Below are positions 1 to 5,665 of a DNA stretch of 6,126 nt, one piece after another; positions within the stretch are counted from its first letter, which is position 1; every line of letters starts with the position of its first letter. The stretch is from positions 1 through 6,126 of the forward strand of contig JAITEC010000018.1 in NCBI GenBank assembly GCA_031282225.1. Direction: 5' to 3'. The translations under genes were made by a program, and so were the position numbers. The stretch is from Oscillospiraceae bacterium (GTDB lineage: Bacteria > Bacillota > Clostridia > Oscillospirales > Oscillospiraceae). Under the pieces are notes generated by a model. That model was not told the DNA's origin. It searched no databases and worked only from the letters and a program-made list of their open reading frames with translations.

Positions 1-18
1 AAATCCTCCAAAAAGGTA

Positions 19-47
19 TTGATTTTTGCTGCCGAATGGGGTATCAT
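19..47 (+). promoter_or_regulatory. sigma-A-like promoter for the DUF1292 gene
   Basis: A TTGATT hexamer at 19-24 and a TATCAT hexamer at 42-47 are separated by exactly 17 bases. They match the sigma-70/sigma-A consensus at 4 of 6 and 5 of 6 positions. Transcription would start near 53-56, giving a leader of about 30 nt that carries the GGGGAGG ribosome binding site at 74-80, six bases before the ATG at 87. The call rests only on the match and spacing. Confidence 0.6.
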
Positions 48-86
48 AGCCGTATGCTACATGGCGATTGAACGGGGAGGCGCGAT

Positions 87-398
87 ATGGGCGAGGGGTA
101 CGGCGGGGATTATGTCACTATAACGGACGACGAAGGCACCAAATTTGAGCTCGAGCACCTCGATACCATCGAGGTGGGAGACAATATCTATATGGCGTTT
201 TTGCCGGCTCAGCTACAAGAGGACGACGACGATTACGGGATGATAATACTAAAGGCCGTCGAGGCCGCCCAGGGCGAAGAGGAAGGCCTGCTGGAGACGG
301 TAGACGACGAGGACGAGCTCAATTGCGTGTACGAGGCGTTCATGGAACAACTGTTCGGCGACGAAGACGACGAAGACGAAAGCGAAGAGGGCGGCTAG
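87..398 (+). CDS. DUF1292 family acidic small protein (YrzB-like)
   Basis: This 103-residue protein belongs by its pattern to DUF1292, a family of small acidic cytosolic proteins of unknown function that is widespread in Firmicutes. Typical family elements are visible: an ITDDEG start of the first strand (about residues 12-17), the F-E-L-E-H-L strand, a central Y-M-A-F-L-P segment followed by an acidic linker, the I-I-L-K strand (about 54-57), and the E-D-E-L-N-x-V-Y-E-A-F helix near residues 75-85. The C-terminus is a run of Asp/Glu from about residue 91 that ends in Gly-Gly. The start is supported by GGGGAGG at 74-80 with a 6-base spacer. It has its own promoter and is followed by a gap holding a probable 6S RNA, so it is probably monocistronic or nearly so. 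No enzymatic role is assigned to the family. Confidence 0.85.
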   Translation: MGEGYGGDYVTITDDEGTKFELEHLDTIEVGDNIYMAFLPAQLQEDDDDYGMIILKAVEAAQGEEEGLLETVDDEDELNCVYEAFMEQLFGDEDDEDESEEGG

Positions 399-431
399 GC
401 CGCCGGGACAGCGCGTGAGAGAGCGCTTTTT
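390..431 (+). terminator. weak hairpin plus T-run after the DUF1292 gene
   Basis: Two small hairpins follow or straddle the stop codon. GGCGGC (390-395) and GCCGCC (399-404) pair perfectly around the TAG stop, which forms the 3-base loop. AGCGC (410-414) then pairs with GCGCT (423-427), followed by TTTT (428-431). The second stem is only 5 bp, so if this is an intrinsic terminator it is a weak one. It separates the DUF1292 gene from the probable 6S RNA. Confidence 0.35.
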
Positions 432-438
432 GGCGCGG

Positions 439-628
439 TTGACCCTGCCCTATGCGTGACGGGCCTATTTAAACCCACATTTAAAATAAGGGATGCCGGA
501 ACTCTTTGCGTGAAATTGCAGGCCTCCCGGCTATGCCGGATGTTGGAAGCGCTGAAACGCGAAGGAGGCGACCCACCTGCATTAAGGTGCAGGTTATAAA
601 TGGGTCCGCACGGTAGCGGCGGGGTCAA
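439..628 (+). ncRNA. ssrS: probable 6S RNA (SsrS)
   Basis: 6S RNA binds the housekeeping sigma form of RNA polymerase by mimicking an open promoter, and it dampens transcription in slow growth. The element is about 190 nt, the usual size. Its ends pair over 11 bp (439-449 with 618-628, one G-U). The closing stem continues after internal loops with TGC/GCA (453-455/608-610) and GGGCC/GGTCC (461-465/603-607). The 5' strand of the following large bubble contains TTTAAACCCACA and then GGGATGCC, which I recognise from Firmicute 6S RNAs. The 3' strand carries a small perfect hairpin (ACCTGCA 575-581, TGCAGGT 588-594), the same place where E. coli 6S has one. The apical arm closes with GCCTCC/GGAGGC (522-527/564-569). 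No convincing upstream promoter or downstream terminator is visible. A generic structured leader of the next gene is the main alternative. Confidence 0.72.
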
Positions 629-651
629 TATAAAATTTAGAATTAAGTGGA

Positions 652-2238
652 ATGGCAGGTAAACGACAGATTATGAGGGACACAAAGGCAAAAGAGGCGG
701 CACCGACCGGGGCGAACCGCCGTGAAATGCGGGAATACTACGCATCGCGCGACAGGAAAAAGACCCGCACCGTAGCTCTGGCAGTAATTGCGGCGCTGGC
801 GCTGCTATTTGCCGGGGCGCTGTTCATAAACTCCGGATTCATGCGCAGGATCCTTCCGGCGGTTACAATCGGCGGCACGGATTACTCCGTCGTCGACTTG
901 AATTACTTCTACCAAAACACGTTTGCCGAGTACCAGTCCACAATATACCAGAGCATGCCGGATTTTGCCGAATCCATGCTGCCCACCAGCGGCAAGTCGC
1001 ACAAGAGCCAGGTACACAACGAGGAGACGGGCGAGACATGGGCGCAGTATGTAGCGACGATGGCCATAGACCGCATGAAAGAAATTACGGCCATGTACGA
1101 GGACGCGCTGCGGAACAACTTCGTACTGCCGGACGAGGATCGCCAAAGAATGGAAGAGGAGATAGAGCAGCTGCGTTCCAACATCGCTCTCTACGGGTAT
1201 AAGTCCATAGACGACTATCTGGCGCGGATGTACGGCAACGGGATGAACGAAAAGGCTTTTCTCCGCCTCGCGGAGATAACGTACCTCAGCGACGCTTACA
1301 GCGCGTTCAAGAACGAAGAATTCACGTATACCGAGCAGCAGCTCAACGAGTACTACGAATCCAAAAAGGACATGCTGGACACATTCACGTACAGGTATTT
1401 CCTGTACAGAGCCGATATGCCAAACGAAGCGGACTACGGGGACGACACGGCTGCATATGAAGAGGCAAGCGCCGCCGCCGTCGCCGCCGCGGGGGAACTG
1501 GCCGCCGAAGTGCGCGCGGACATAAAAAGCGAGCAGGACTTCATAGACGCCGCCAGGGAATACGACCCCGTGGAATACGCGGAAGACGGTTCCACGAGGC
1601 GCGTGTACATGGGAGAGCTGCTCGGCTCGATTTACGGCACATGGCTGCGCGAAGCCGGGCGCAAGTACAATGACAGTACAACGGAGGAGTCGTCGAACGG
1701 GCACTACTTGGTGTATTTCATAAGCCGAGAGGACAATATGTACCCAACTGTCAACGCGCGTGAGCTTTTCGTGAGCATAGCCGAGGTGAACGCGGAAGAC
1801 TACGCCGAGGACGAGACAGGGCAGCAGTATAGCGACGCCGTTGAAGAGGCTCAGGCAGCGGCCAGGTCCGAGGCGGAATCGCTGTATCTGGAGTGGGAGG
1901 CGGCAGGCTTCACGGACGAGAAACTGCTGGAACTCATACCGGGCAACTCCGACGGCACGGCGGAGGACGGACTGTATGAGAACATATACAAATTGCAGAT
2001 GGGCGCGGAGGTTGACGACTGGCTGTTTGACGCGAACCGCGCCGCGGGCGACCACGGGCTCATCGAGAGCGCCGACGGGTTCCGTCTCGTGTACTATATT
2101 GGCACTGCGGAGACTTACCACGACTATCTCGCGGACACGCGCCGACGCAAAGAGGACTTCGACGCGTGGAAAGACTCTCTGGGTCTGCCGGAAGCGGAGA
2201 ACAAGTGGGCCTATCGCTTCGCTCTGGAAAATTACTGA
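652..2238 (+). CDS. membrane-anchored SurA/PrsA-like foldase with two parvulin-like regions
   Basis: This 528-residue protein is probably a surface-anchored chaperone or peptidyl-prolyl isomerase-like foldase that assists exported proteins. A Lys/Arg-rich cytoplasmic tail (1-39) is followed by one hydrophobic segment (about 40-59, T-V-A-L-A-V-I onward), so the bulk should lie outside the membrane. There is no lipobox Cys, unlike PrsA. The segment V-T-I-G-G-T-D-Y-S-V-V-D (71-82) opens a helical SurA-N-like domain rich in charged helices (about 78-245). Two regions with parvulin-like layout follow, at about 245-365 and 365-500. Each begins with a Y-R-Y-F or N-A-R-E-L-F type strand, has a long Glu/Ala-rich helix, and ends with G-x-x-L-V-Y-F/Y-x-I. 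Catalytic parvulin residues are not clearly conserved, so activity is doubtful. The ATG at 652 has only AAGTGG directly before it. An in-frame ATG at 673 has AGG 13 bases upstream, so the start is uncertain by seven codons. Confidence 0.72.
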   Translation: MAGKRQIMRDTKAKEAAPTGANRREMREYYASRDRKKTRTVALAVIAALALLFAGALFINSGFMRRILPAVTIGGTDYSVVDLNYFYQNTFAEYQSTIYQSMPDFAESMLPTSGKSHKSQVHNEETGETWAQYVATMAIDRMKEITAMYEDALRNNFVLPDEDRQRMEEEIEQLRSNIALYGYKSIDDYLARMYGNGMNEKAFLRLAEITYLSDAYSAFKNEEFTYTEQQLNEYYESKKDMLDTFTYRYFLYRADMPNEADYGDDTAAYEEASAAAVAAAGELAAEVRADIKSEQDFIDAAREYDPVEYAEDGSTRRVYMGELLGSIYGTWLREAGRKYNDSTTEESSNGHYLVYFISREDNMYPTVNARELFVSIAEVNAEDYAEDETGQQYSDAVEEAQAAARSEAESLYLEWEAAGFTDEKLLELIPGNSDGTAEDGLYENIYKLQMGAEVDDWLFDANRAAGDHGLIESADGFRLVYYIGTAETYHDYLADTRRRKEDFDAWKDSLGLPEAENKWAYRFALENY

Positions 2239-2267
2239 AGTTAAATATCGGATATAAACACAAAATC

Positions 2268-2275
2268 GGGAGGGG
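2268..2275 (+). promoter_or_regulatory. ribosome binding site fixing the URO-D gene start
   Basis: GGGAGGGG sits seven bases before the ATG at 2283. It selects this start over the upstream in-frame ATG at 2166, which lies inside the preceding coding sequence and would add 39 residues of unrelated composition. The 44-base gap also contains TATAAA (2253-2258), but I see no good -35 box at the right distance, so read-through from the foldase gene is as likely as a separate promoter. Confidence 0.65.
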
Positions 2276-2282
2276 ATCGGCA

Positions 2283-3329
2283 ATGGGAGACGCGAAGGAT
2301 ATTGCGACCCGGCTGTCGCCGGGTGAGAACTATATGCGGCTGGCGCGCGGGGAAATGCCGGAATCCGTACCGATATACACTATGGGCTTCCCCGGGCTGT
2401 ACGGGGAGACCGCCGTAAAGCTAATAGGCCCCTCGCTCTTTGACGAGACACACATTGCCCCGGCTCCGGCGGGCAGGCGCGATATCTGGGGGGTAAACTA
2501 CATAGCTAACGAAGAGACGAACTTCGCCTGCATACCTGAACCCAACAATTTTATCCTGGACGACATAACAAAGTGGGCGGATATTCTAAAGACGCCGGAA
2601 CTGCCCGATAGAATAGACTGGGACAAGCTGGCCCGCGAGGATATGGAGCGCGCGGGGCTCGACCGCTCGCAGTCTGCGGCCATGGCCGTAATAGGTCTCA
2701 TGCCATTTCAGCAGTTGGTGGCGTTCATGGGATTCACAAACACCCTGATCGCGTTCTCGGAGGAACCGGAGTGCGTCGAGGAACTGCTAAATCATATGGC
2801 TGACGTGTATATGCCCGTCGTTGAGGCGACCGTGCGGCACTATGACCCGGACATTGTCTATTTGCTGGACGATACGGCGACAAATTACAACCCGTTTATA
2901 TCGCCCGCTATGTTCAGGAACATATTGAAGCCCGTGTACGCGCGCCTGACAAAGCCTGCGGTGGAACGCGGGATACCTATCCAGTTCCACAATTGCGGCA
3001 GATGCGAGGATTTCTTGGACGATATGCGCGATATCGGCACGCGGCTCTGGGATCCGGCGCAGCCGACGAACGACCAGTTGGCAATAAAAGCGAAGTACGG
3101 CCGCGATTTAGCTATAGTCGGATGCTACCAGTGGACTCCCCACGAAGGCTACACAGAGGACGAATTGCGCGCGTCGGTGCGCAGTTGCATAGACGCGCTC
3201 GCCCCGAACGGGGGCTTCGCGTTTACGGGCGGCGTGATGACGCGGTACAACGACCACACGTACGACCGCGCCAATGAGTGGATACGCGACGAGGCGTACA
3301 ACTACTGCAAGGGGTACTATCTCAGGTAA
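2283..3329 (+). CDS. URO-D superfamily protein, MtaA/corrinoid methyltransferase type
   Basis: This cytosolic TIM-barrel protein of 348 residues belongs to the uroporphyrinogen decarboxylase superfamily. It is most like the cobalamin- or corrinoid-dependent methyltransferases (MtaA, CmuA and O-demethylase partners), which move methyl groups between a corrinoid protein and a thiol or other acceptor. The family core D-D-T-A-T-N-Y-N-P-F-I-S-P-x-M-F is seen at about 196-211, followed by the barrel strand I-P-I-Q-F-H-N-C-G-R-C (231-241). His236-x-Cys238 corresponds to the zinc-binding His-x-Cys of MtaA. Cys241 and Cys281 (V-G-C-Y) are possible further ligands, while the late Cys expected in MtaA is not evident. 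The HemE N-terminal R-Q-A-G-R motif is absent, so this is not heme synthesis. No corrinoid protein, activator or substrate-specific MtaB-like gene lies in the window, so the substrate is unknown. Confidence 0.85.
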   Translation: MGDAKDIATRLSPGENYMRLARGEMPESVPIYTMGFPGLYGETAVKLIGPSLFDETHIAPAPAGRRDIWGVNYIANEETNFACIPEPNNFILDDITKWADILKTPELPDRIDWDKLAREDMERAGLDRSQSAAMAVIGLMPFQQLVAFMGFTNTLIAFSEEPECVEELLNHMADVYMPVVEATVRHYDPDIVYLLDDTATNYNPFISPAMFRNILKPVYARLTKPAVERGIPIQFHNCGRCEDFLDDMRDIGTRLWDPAQPTNDQLAIKAKYGRDLAIVGCYQWTPHEGYTEDELRASVRSCIDALAPNGGFAFTGGVMTRYNDHTYDRANEWIRDEAYNYCKGYYLR

Positions 3330-3345
3330 AAGGCGGCCTTGTCCG
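3330..3345. other. 16-bp convergent intergenic junction
   Basis: The URO-D stop (TAA, 3327-3329) and the NTPase stop (TAG on the minus strand, 3348-3346) face each other across 16 bases. The only structure is a tiny inverted repeat, AAGGC-G-GCCTT, with no T-run long enough for an intrinsic terminator on either side. Transcripts from the two strands probably overlap at their 3' ends. Confidence 0.6.
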
Positions 3346-3867
3346 CTATGCCAGCATCTCGCGCAGTGCCGCCGGGAGGTTGTCCCTGTTATTCGGTGTC
3401 ACTGTTATGATCTCAATGTCGGCGCGTTTGCGGATCGAATCCAAAAACGCGCTTTGCGTTTTTTTTATTACGCCAAGTACGCGCCCCGGCCCGTCCAGCT
3501 TTTCGTGCACCGCCGCTTTGAAGAGCTGAGCCCCCTCCTCCAGCGTACCGAGTTCGTCTATTATAACCAGGCCGTGGATCCCCGATGAACTTATCGCTTC
3601 GGCTCCGTATCCGTCGAACACGTCGAGAAAAGCCCGCGCTCCGGAGTGCCCGACCGTTGCGGCGAGACGGCGCTCCCGCATGCCGGAGCGCGTGTCGAAC
3701 CGAGATAAATACAGCTCGCGGCGGCCATTTGCCGGTATGACGCGCGATATGAACCCGTCCGCCGGAAGCCCGGTTTCCGCAAGGAACCGGCGTATTGCAG
3801 TCGATTTTCCAACCTGTATCTCGCCTGTGAGGAATACATGGCGTAGTGCATCATGTTTCGCAGGCAT
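3346..3867 (-). CDS. THEP1-like P-loop nucleoside-triphosphatase
   Basis: This 173-residue cytosolic protein matches the NTPase/THEP1 family (COG1618), small P-loop enzymes that hydrolyse nucleoside triphosphates in vitro and whose physiological role is largely unknown. The Walker A motif is G-E-I-Q-V-G-K-S-T at 15-23. Walker B is V-I-I-D-E-L-G at 101-107 within the family hallmark D-E-L-G-x-L-E. A late K-K-T-Q segment (about 135-138) lies near the C-terminal strand I-I-T-V-T. The length fits the family. The start is firm: AGGAGG (minus strand, 3880-3875) precedes ATG by 7 bases. The gene overlaps the end of the DUF364 gene by 17 bp, so it is the last visible gene of the minus-strand operon and is likely translationally coupled. 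It could act as an energy-coupling or kinase-like partner of the metal-handling proteins, but that is inference. Eight consecutive A residues on its coding strand (plus 3459-3466) form a possible slippage site. Confidence 0.82.
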   Translation of the reverse strand: MPAKHDALRHVFLTGEIQVGKSTAIRRFLAETGLPADGFISRVIPANGRRELYLSRFDTRSGMRERRLAATVGHSGARAFLDVFDGYGAEAISSSGIHGLVIIDELGTLEEGAQLFKAAVHEKLDGPGRVLGVIKKTQSAFLDSIRKRADIEIITVTPNNRDNLPAALREMLA

Positions 3868-4627
3868 CCGGTGCCCTCCTAAAAATTATTTTCTGTCCTG
3901 TCTTATGGATGTTGCCTCCGTGCGTCATTACCGCGATGGACGCCGCGTCGCCGTCCTTGATATAGAATCCGGCCAAATCGCGCGCGCCGAATCCGTGCAG
4001 TACCGGCGTGACGGGGGTCGCCGGACCCAATATGGTAACTGCGGCGCCCCGGGACAACTCTAAGTAGCGGGGCAGCGTCTTCTCAACAAAAGCATAACTC
4101 GCTATCAGCACGTAGTCGCTTTCGGGGAGCAGGTAATCCGCCGCCTGATCCGGGAAATCGCCGTCGGAGGGGTTGAATTTCTCTATTACGGATAAATCGC
4201 AAATGGGGGCGAAAAGCTTGTCGATATACGGGAAATGCCCTATCACCGTGACAGCCTTGCCCCTTATCTCGTTTTGGAGCACAATCAGCGGGTCTGAAGA
4301 GCGGTCCTCCACGAACTGTTTGTCGGATATTTTTATGCCCAGCGCGCGCAAATTATCGTAACTGTTGTACCACGCGTTGATGGCGGCAAGCCCAAGACCC
4401 GCCTCGTAGAACTCCCACGACTTCACGCACTGCGCCAGGTCGCGCAGCGGCATTCCGAACTCCTTGTTTGGCAGCGCGCGGGGACGGAACGTCTCGCTCA
4501 GCGTACTGCCGAACCCGACGCCGCCGCTGTCGGCGCGCACTATGCAATGCGCCACGCCGCAAGCGAAAAACTCGGCCTTTACGCCGGGGGGGATGCCCTC
4601 GATCAATGCGTCGTATATATCCCACAC
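3851..4627 (-). CDS. DUF4213/DUF364 protein, putative heavy-metal chelation
   Basis: This 258-residue protein belongs to the DUF364 family (PF04016) with an N-terminal DUF4213 domain. A structurally characterised relative, Dhaf_4260 of Desulfitobacterium hafniense, combines an enolase-N-like and a Rossmann-like domain and was proposed to act in heavy-metal chelation. Visible matches are W-D-I-Y-D-A-L (2-8), the C-V-K-S-W-E-F-Y-E-A segment with G-L-A-A-I-N-A-W-Y-N (67-88), V-E-D-R (106-109), the Rossmann strand V-T-V-I-G-H-F-P (126-133), D-Y-V-L-I-A-S (171-177), and L-G-P-A-T-P-V-T-P-V-L (200-210). The length is normal for the family. It starts at GTG (4627-4625), chosen because GGGGG (4640-4636) lies 8 bases upstream and the family N-terminus fits. 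It begins 15 bp after the ABC ATPase stop and overlaps the NTPase. Its operon partners suggest a metal- or metallocofactor-handling role. The exact ligand is unknown. Confidence 0.87.
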   Translation of the reverse strand: MWDIYDALIEGIPPGVKAEFFACGVAHCIVRADSGGVGFGSTLSETFRPRALPNKEFGMPLRDLAQCVKSWEFYEAGLGLAAINAWYNSYDNLRALGIKISDKQFVEDRSSDPLIVLQNEIRGKAVTVIGHFPYIDKLFAPICDLSVIEKFNPSDGDFPDQAADYLLPESDYVLIASYAFVEKTLPRYLELSRGAAVTILGPATPVTPVLHGFGARDLAGFYIKDGDAASIAVMTHGGNIHKTGQKIIFRRAPDACET

Positions 4628-4642
4628 TGCCGCGTCCCCCTT

Positions 4643-5665
4643 TTATAAATTTCCAAGCGTCACGCGGGCGCCGCTTCGTAGCGCCTCACGTGCGTTATTT
4701 AACAGCCCGTCTATTTTCGATATCTCGCGAAGGATATCCCTCTCCTCGCCGGAGGTCTCAAGGACGCTGCGGATGCCGCCGTTTTTAATGACGACGCGCT
4801 TGTCCGCGCTAAGAGCCAAGAGTGGGTCGTGCGTTGATATGAGCACGATTTTTTCGGCCCGTGTCAGGAGGGCGACGGCATTTGCCCTGTCGACGCCGGC
4901 GTTTTCGATCTCGTCGATGAGCACTATGGCGGACCGGCTCATGTACGCGCAGTCGGCTATCATCAGCGCCCGCGACTGGCCACCGGAGAGCGAGGTCACC
5001 TTGTCGTCCAATGTGAATTTTTCTCCAGACAGGCAATTGGCCCTGTCGAAACACGTCTTGACAAGCCCGTTCGGGCCGCCGCCCGCTCCCGGGCCGACGG
5101 CGCGGCTGTGCGCGTGCATCTCTAGAAATTCAGCCACTGTGAGGTCCATGACAAAATTCATGTTCTGGGATAACTGCGCCACTAGCTTCCCGCCGAGCCG
5201 GAAGCGGTCGTCGTCGGCCACGGGCGAGCCGTCTATCAGTATCGCGCGGCGCGTCGGCGTGTCGCCCTGCGCAAGGCACTCGATATCGCCGAGCAGGCGG
5301 CTCTTGCCGGAACCCGTTGGCCCGACGACGCTGACCACGGTTCCGGCGTCGATGCGCAGCTCGATGTCCTCTGGAATCCCGTCCTTGTCCACGCCGCCGA
5401 TTATTGTCAGGGAAGAGATGCGGCGCTCGGCTTCCGACGAGTTCATGGTATCAAGGAACGAAGCTAGCTGTCCCGGTATTTCGCGACGCGTCAGCCCAAA
5501 TTCCTCGAGCCATTCGTCTGATGTGTCTTGCAGCGCCTCGGAGAGCGTGAGCGAAGTGTTTAGCGGACGTATGTTCAAATTGTAAAAAAAATCGCGCACT
5601 ATAGGATAGTCCGACATGAGGCTGTCGAGCGTCTTCTCGGCAATAGCGGAGGCGAAGTCCATCAT
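4643..5665 (-). CDS. soluble ABC-type ATPase with extra N-terminal helical domain
   Basis: This 340-residue protein has a complete ABC ATPase domain: Walker A G-P-T-G-S-G-K-S (115-122), a Q-loop region with Q165/Q168, signature L-S-G-G-Q (226-230), Walker B I-V-L-I-D-E (247-252) and H-loop S-T-H-D with His279. About 85 residues precede the ABC fold. They look helical, with D-Y-P-I-V-R-D-F-F-Y-N-L and a T-L-S-E-A-L motif, and resemble the DUF1858 or ScdA_N type of small helical domain, though without its cysteines. No membrane segment is present and no permease gene is visible, so a mechanochemical or chaperone role seems more likely than transport. A GGAG lies 8 bases before ATG 5665-5663. 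The second ATG, 5662-5660, is an equally possible start. The upstream GTPase stop TGA overlaps the start in ATGATG, which indicates translational coupling. Confidence 0.82.
   Translation of the reverse strand: MMDFASAIAEKTLDSLMSDYPIVRDFFYNLNIRPLNTSLTLSEALQDTSDEWLEEFGLTRREIPGQLASFLDTMNSSEAERRISSLTIIGGVDKDGIPEDIELRIDAGTVVSVVGPTGSGKSRLLGDIECLAQGDTPTRRAILIDGSPVADDDRFRLGGKLVAQLSQNMNFVMDLTVAEFLEMHAHSRAVGPGAGGGPNGLVKTCFDRANCLSGEKFTLDDKVTSLSGGQSRALMIADCAYMSRSAIVLIDEIENAGVDRANAVALLTRAEKIVLISTHDPLLALSADKRVVIKNGGIRSVLETSGEERDILREISKIDGLLNNAREALRSGARVTLGNL

Noticed and set aside
439..471. TTGACC (439-444) as a -35 box with a -10 in CCTATTTA
   Set aside because: The hexamer forms the 5' strand of the 11-bp closing helix of the 6S-like element and the downstream AT-rich stretch is poorly spaced as a -10. 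Placing a promoter there would start transcription inside the RNA.
395..628. 77-codon minus-strand open frame in the intergenic gap
   Set aside because: It coincides with the self-complementary 6S-like element and has no family resemblance, so the non-coding RNA explanation is better.
1471..1505. GCC-rich tract as a possible repeat element
   Set aside because: It encodes an Ala-rich helix in frame in the foldase and does not recur elsewhere.
805..2283. 492-codon open frame on the minus strand across the foldase gene
   Set aside because: The translation is rich in Val, Arg and Leu without a recognisable domain. It is the antisense shadow of a well-supported plus-strand gene whose translation shows a clear membrane segment and foldase-like domains.
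2283..3329. True uroporphyrinogen decarboxylase (HemE)
   Set aside because: The N-terminal R-Q-A-G-R signature of HemE is missing and a His-x-Cys-Gly motif typical of methyltransferase-type members is present. No heme biosynthesis genes are adjacent.
4464..5585. 373-codon open frame on the plus strand across the ABC ATPase and DUF364 genes
   Set aside because: The product is a Ser/Pro/Arg-rich string with no motif, while the opposite strand encodes complete Walker A, LSGGQ and Walker B motifs and a DUF364 protein.
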